DNA of 64,000 nucleotides from Methanobrevibacter sp. (GTDB lineage Archaea > Methanobacteriota > Methanobacteria > Methanobacteriales > Methanobacteriaceae): contig JAFRFD010000078.1 of the NCBI GenBank assembly GCA_017434525.1, positions 1 to 64,000 on the forward strand, in the 5' to 3' direction. Of the stretch, positions 62,323 to 64,000 are shown piece by piece. The notes under the pieces are model-generated. The model was given only the letters and a program-made list of their open reading frames with translations. It ran no database searches and was not told the origin of the DNA. A program made the position numbers and the translations under genes. How positions within the stretch are numbered: the first letter of the stretch is position 1; the number at the start of each line of letters is the position of its first letter.

Positions 62323-64000
62323 TTACTTCCACAATCATGTCTAAGTTTTCGGATTGCAGGATGTCAACCTTCTTACCGGATGCACCGACAATCTCCTTTT
62401 TGATATTCAACATGTCTTCAGGAACTACAATCTCACCGATTGTTAGCTCATGGCTTTCATCTAAAACAGAACCAATTTCATCAATATCTGTTGATTTTAG
62501 ATATCCGATGATTTTACCTGCATCTCCTTTGAATGTTGGTCCGATTTTGGACATGTCAGGTTCAACTTCGATGATTTTTTCGTGAACTTCAGGTTTTCCT
62601 GAACTGATTTCCAGGTCTTTGATTTTTAAGGTTCCTTTAATGTCATCGTCAAACTGGTTGAATATTTCAACTAATGAATCGTCTGAAGTGTAGACATTCA
62701 CTTCAGCAAGTTCTGCATTCAATGGTATTTTGGAAGCAGACTTGAATCTTCTTACTTCATCAATCAGCTCAACAGTGGTTTCGCCTTTGTTTTCCATTTC
62801 TTCACTGATTAATTCATCATATACCTCAGGCCATAAGGTCGTATGGATTGATTCATCGCCAAAGTATTGATAAACCTCTTCTGTAAAGAACGGCGCGATT
62901 GGAGCCAATAGTTTAAGTGAAGTTTCAACAACTGTTCTTAATGTGTATTTTGCAGCTTTTCTTGATTCGTCTGAAACGTCAGTGTATAACCTGTATTTTA
63001 CCGCTTCGATGTATTCGTCACAGAAATCATGCCAGAAGAACCTTTCGATTGAAGTGATTGTATCTGCAAAGTTATATTCTGCAAATGCGGTATCTACAGT
63101 GACATTGAGATTGTTTAATTTGGATAAAATCCACAAATCAAGTGGTCCCAAATTGTCTTTGACATCTTCATATGCTATTTCTTCATCGAATATTTGCATG
63201 CTGATAAATCTAAATGCATTCCAGAATTTTCTTAGGAATCTGTATCCGTGTTTGATGTCTTTCCAATCGAATATTACATCAGATCCCGGAACGCTGTTAG
63301 CCGCCCAAGTCCTTAGGGAGTCTGCACCGTATTGTTGAATGACCTCTTCAGGACCAACTACAAACTCCGGTCTTGATTTACTCATTTTGTTTCCATCTTC
63401 ACCAAATACCATACCGTTGATTACAATGTCATCAAATGGTTTTTGACCTGTTAAGGCCAAACATCTAAGGGTTGTATAAAATGCCCATGTACGGATGATA
63501 TCATGTCCTTGAGGACGGATATTTGATGGGAAATGATTCACATAATCTTCATCAGGCCATCCTGCGATTGACAATGGGGAAATTGATGAATCCATCCAGG
63601 TGTCAAGAACGTCTTCCTCAGGTATGAACTCTTCACATCCGCATTCGCATGCATGTTTTGGCTTGTCGACAGTCGGGTCAATAGGCAAGTCTTCTGCGTC
63701 CGGTAAAATTACTTTTCCACAGTCTTTACAGTACCATACTGGAATTGGGGTTGCAAATATTCTTTGTCTTGAAATACACCAGTCCCATTCCATGGAATCC
63801 GCCCAGTTTACCATACGGGATTTCATGTGTTCAGGCACCCATTTCATTTCATCAGCTGCGGTTTTTGTTTTTTCAATCAAATCCCTTACTGCAACAAACC
63901 ATTGTTTTTTAACGAGAATCTCAATAGGAGTTTTACATCTCCAACATTGACCTACATTTTGGTCCACTTGCTCTTGTTTTAGCAGGTATCCTTCAGCATC
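62315..64000 (-). CDS. valS: Valyl-tRNA synthetase, N-terminal part beyond the window
   Basis: The open frame runs through to the window edge; 562 C-terminal residues are visible, about two thirds of the usual 900. The KMSKS motif is in GNKMSKSRPEFVVG at about residue 215 of the visible part. A zinc site has CKDCGKVI and CECGCEEF. The HIGH motif is outside the window. The frame is open up to base 64000, so any start inside is only apparent. The C-terminal coiled arm is present. Confidence 0.94.
   Translation of the reverse strand, partial: DAEGYLLKQEQVDQNVGQCWRCKTPIEILVKKQWFVAVRDLIEKTKTAADEMKWVPEHMKSRMVNWADSMEWDWCISRQRIFATPIPVWYCKDCGKVILPDAEDLPIDPTVDKPKHACECGCEEFIPEEDVLDTWMDSSISPLSIAGWPDEDYVNHFPSNIRPQGHDIIRTWAFYTTLRCLALTGQKPFDDIVINGMVFGEDGNKMSKSRPEFVVGPEEVIQQYGADSLRTWAANSVPGSDVIFDWKDIKHGYRFLRKFWNAFRFISMQIFDEEIAYEDVKDNLGPLDLWILSKLNNLNVTVDTAFAEYNFADTITSIERFFWHDFCDEYIEAVKYRLYTDVSDESRKAAKYTLRTVVETSLKLLAPIAPFFTEEVYQYFGDESIHTTLWPEVYDELISEEMENKGETTVELIDEVRRFKSASKIPLNAELAEVNVYTSDDSLVEIFNQFDDDIKGTLKIKDLEISSGKPEVHEKIIEVEPDMSKIGPTFKGDAGKIIGYLKSTDIDEIGSVLDESHELTIGEIVVPEDMLNIKKEIVGASGKKVDILQSENLDMIVEVIR

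Noticed and set aside
62315..63967. A complete valS starting at 63967
   Set aside because: The frame continues open to base 64000 with synthetase-like sequence, so the GTG at 63967 is internal.

Overview
The window is about one third G+C and comes from an archaeal methanogen of the order Methanobacteriales, most like Methanobrevibacter. The pointers are: archaeal ribosomal and translation genes (S27ae, S24e, S6e, L24e, S28e, L7Ae, aIF2-gamma, aIF5B), Rpo7/Spt4, an HMf-type histone, a thermosome, exosome, proteasome and RNase P protein genes, an HMG-CoA reductase, large secreted adhesin-like proteins, and a protein with pseudomurein-binding repeats. GGAGGT/GGTGAT ribosome binding sites and several TTG or GTG starts fit the same group. 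The genus is an inference; no rRNA gene is present.

Layout. 1-7.1 kb is a minus-strand translation/transcription operon from L7Ae to S27ae, with a structured leader. 7.5-12.4 kb holds histone, threonine synthase, a SpoIIM-like membrane protein, TrpRS, tRNA-splicing endonuclease and a DtxR-family regulator. 12.5-16.5 kb is one 1340-residue secreted protein combining Ig-like modules, a glycosidase-like barrel, pseudomurein-binding repeats and a C-terminal transglutaminase-type domain with a Cys-His-Asp triad. 16.9-21.1 kb has the thermosome and four small plus-strand genes. 21.1-24.7 kb is a secreted beta-helix protein carrying a papain-like peptidase. 25.3-27.5 kb is an accessory segment, an AAA/DUF4143-type ATPase flanked by a direct repeat of about 120 bp. 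27.4-30.5 kb is an operon with hmgA and sucD. 30.6-38 kb has aroD, a signal-peptidase-like gene, amt-glnK with an NrpR-type operator, and an HD hydrolase-ubiX-cbiT-mobA string.

38-43.3 kb is the exosome/proteasome/SBDS/RNase P superoperon. 43.4-46.3 kb holds three zinc-ribbon proteins: one membrane-anchored, one with a HELAH zincin motif, and one made of seven tandem ribbons. 46.3-49.6 kb has a RecJ-like DHH protein and a superoxide-reductase-like protein. 49.6-56.8 kb is a sulfur island: iscU/nifU-like, nifS, metY, cysS, tRNA-Cys(GCA), a Cys-rich HTH regulator, cysE and cysK. The metY and cysK promoters share a palindrome, ATAAC-N4-GTTAT. A second element, TTTAGGyATACCAAAAC or a one-base variant, precedes the TATA box of metY, cysK and the dtxR-family gene. 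56.8-57.7 kb is a gene-poor stretch with two near-identical putative small RNA genes, a structured element and micro-ORFs. 57.7-64 kb has nth, aroA, an acetyltransferase, a TPR/cold-shock-like protein, a membrane protein and the 3' two thirds of valS.

How the genes work together. The island at 49.6-56.8 kb links cysteine synthesis (CysE, CysK, MetY), its use (CysRS, tRNA-Cys, NifS/IscU) and a candidate sulfur or redox sensor. The two large secreted proteins are candidates for cell-wall remodelling and surface proteolysis. The remaining genes are mostly housekeeping.
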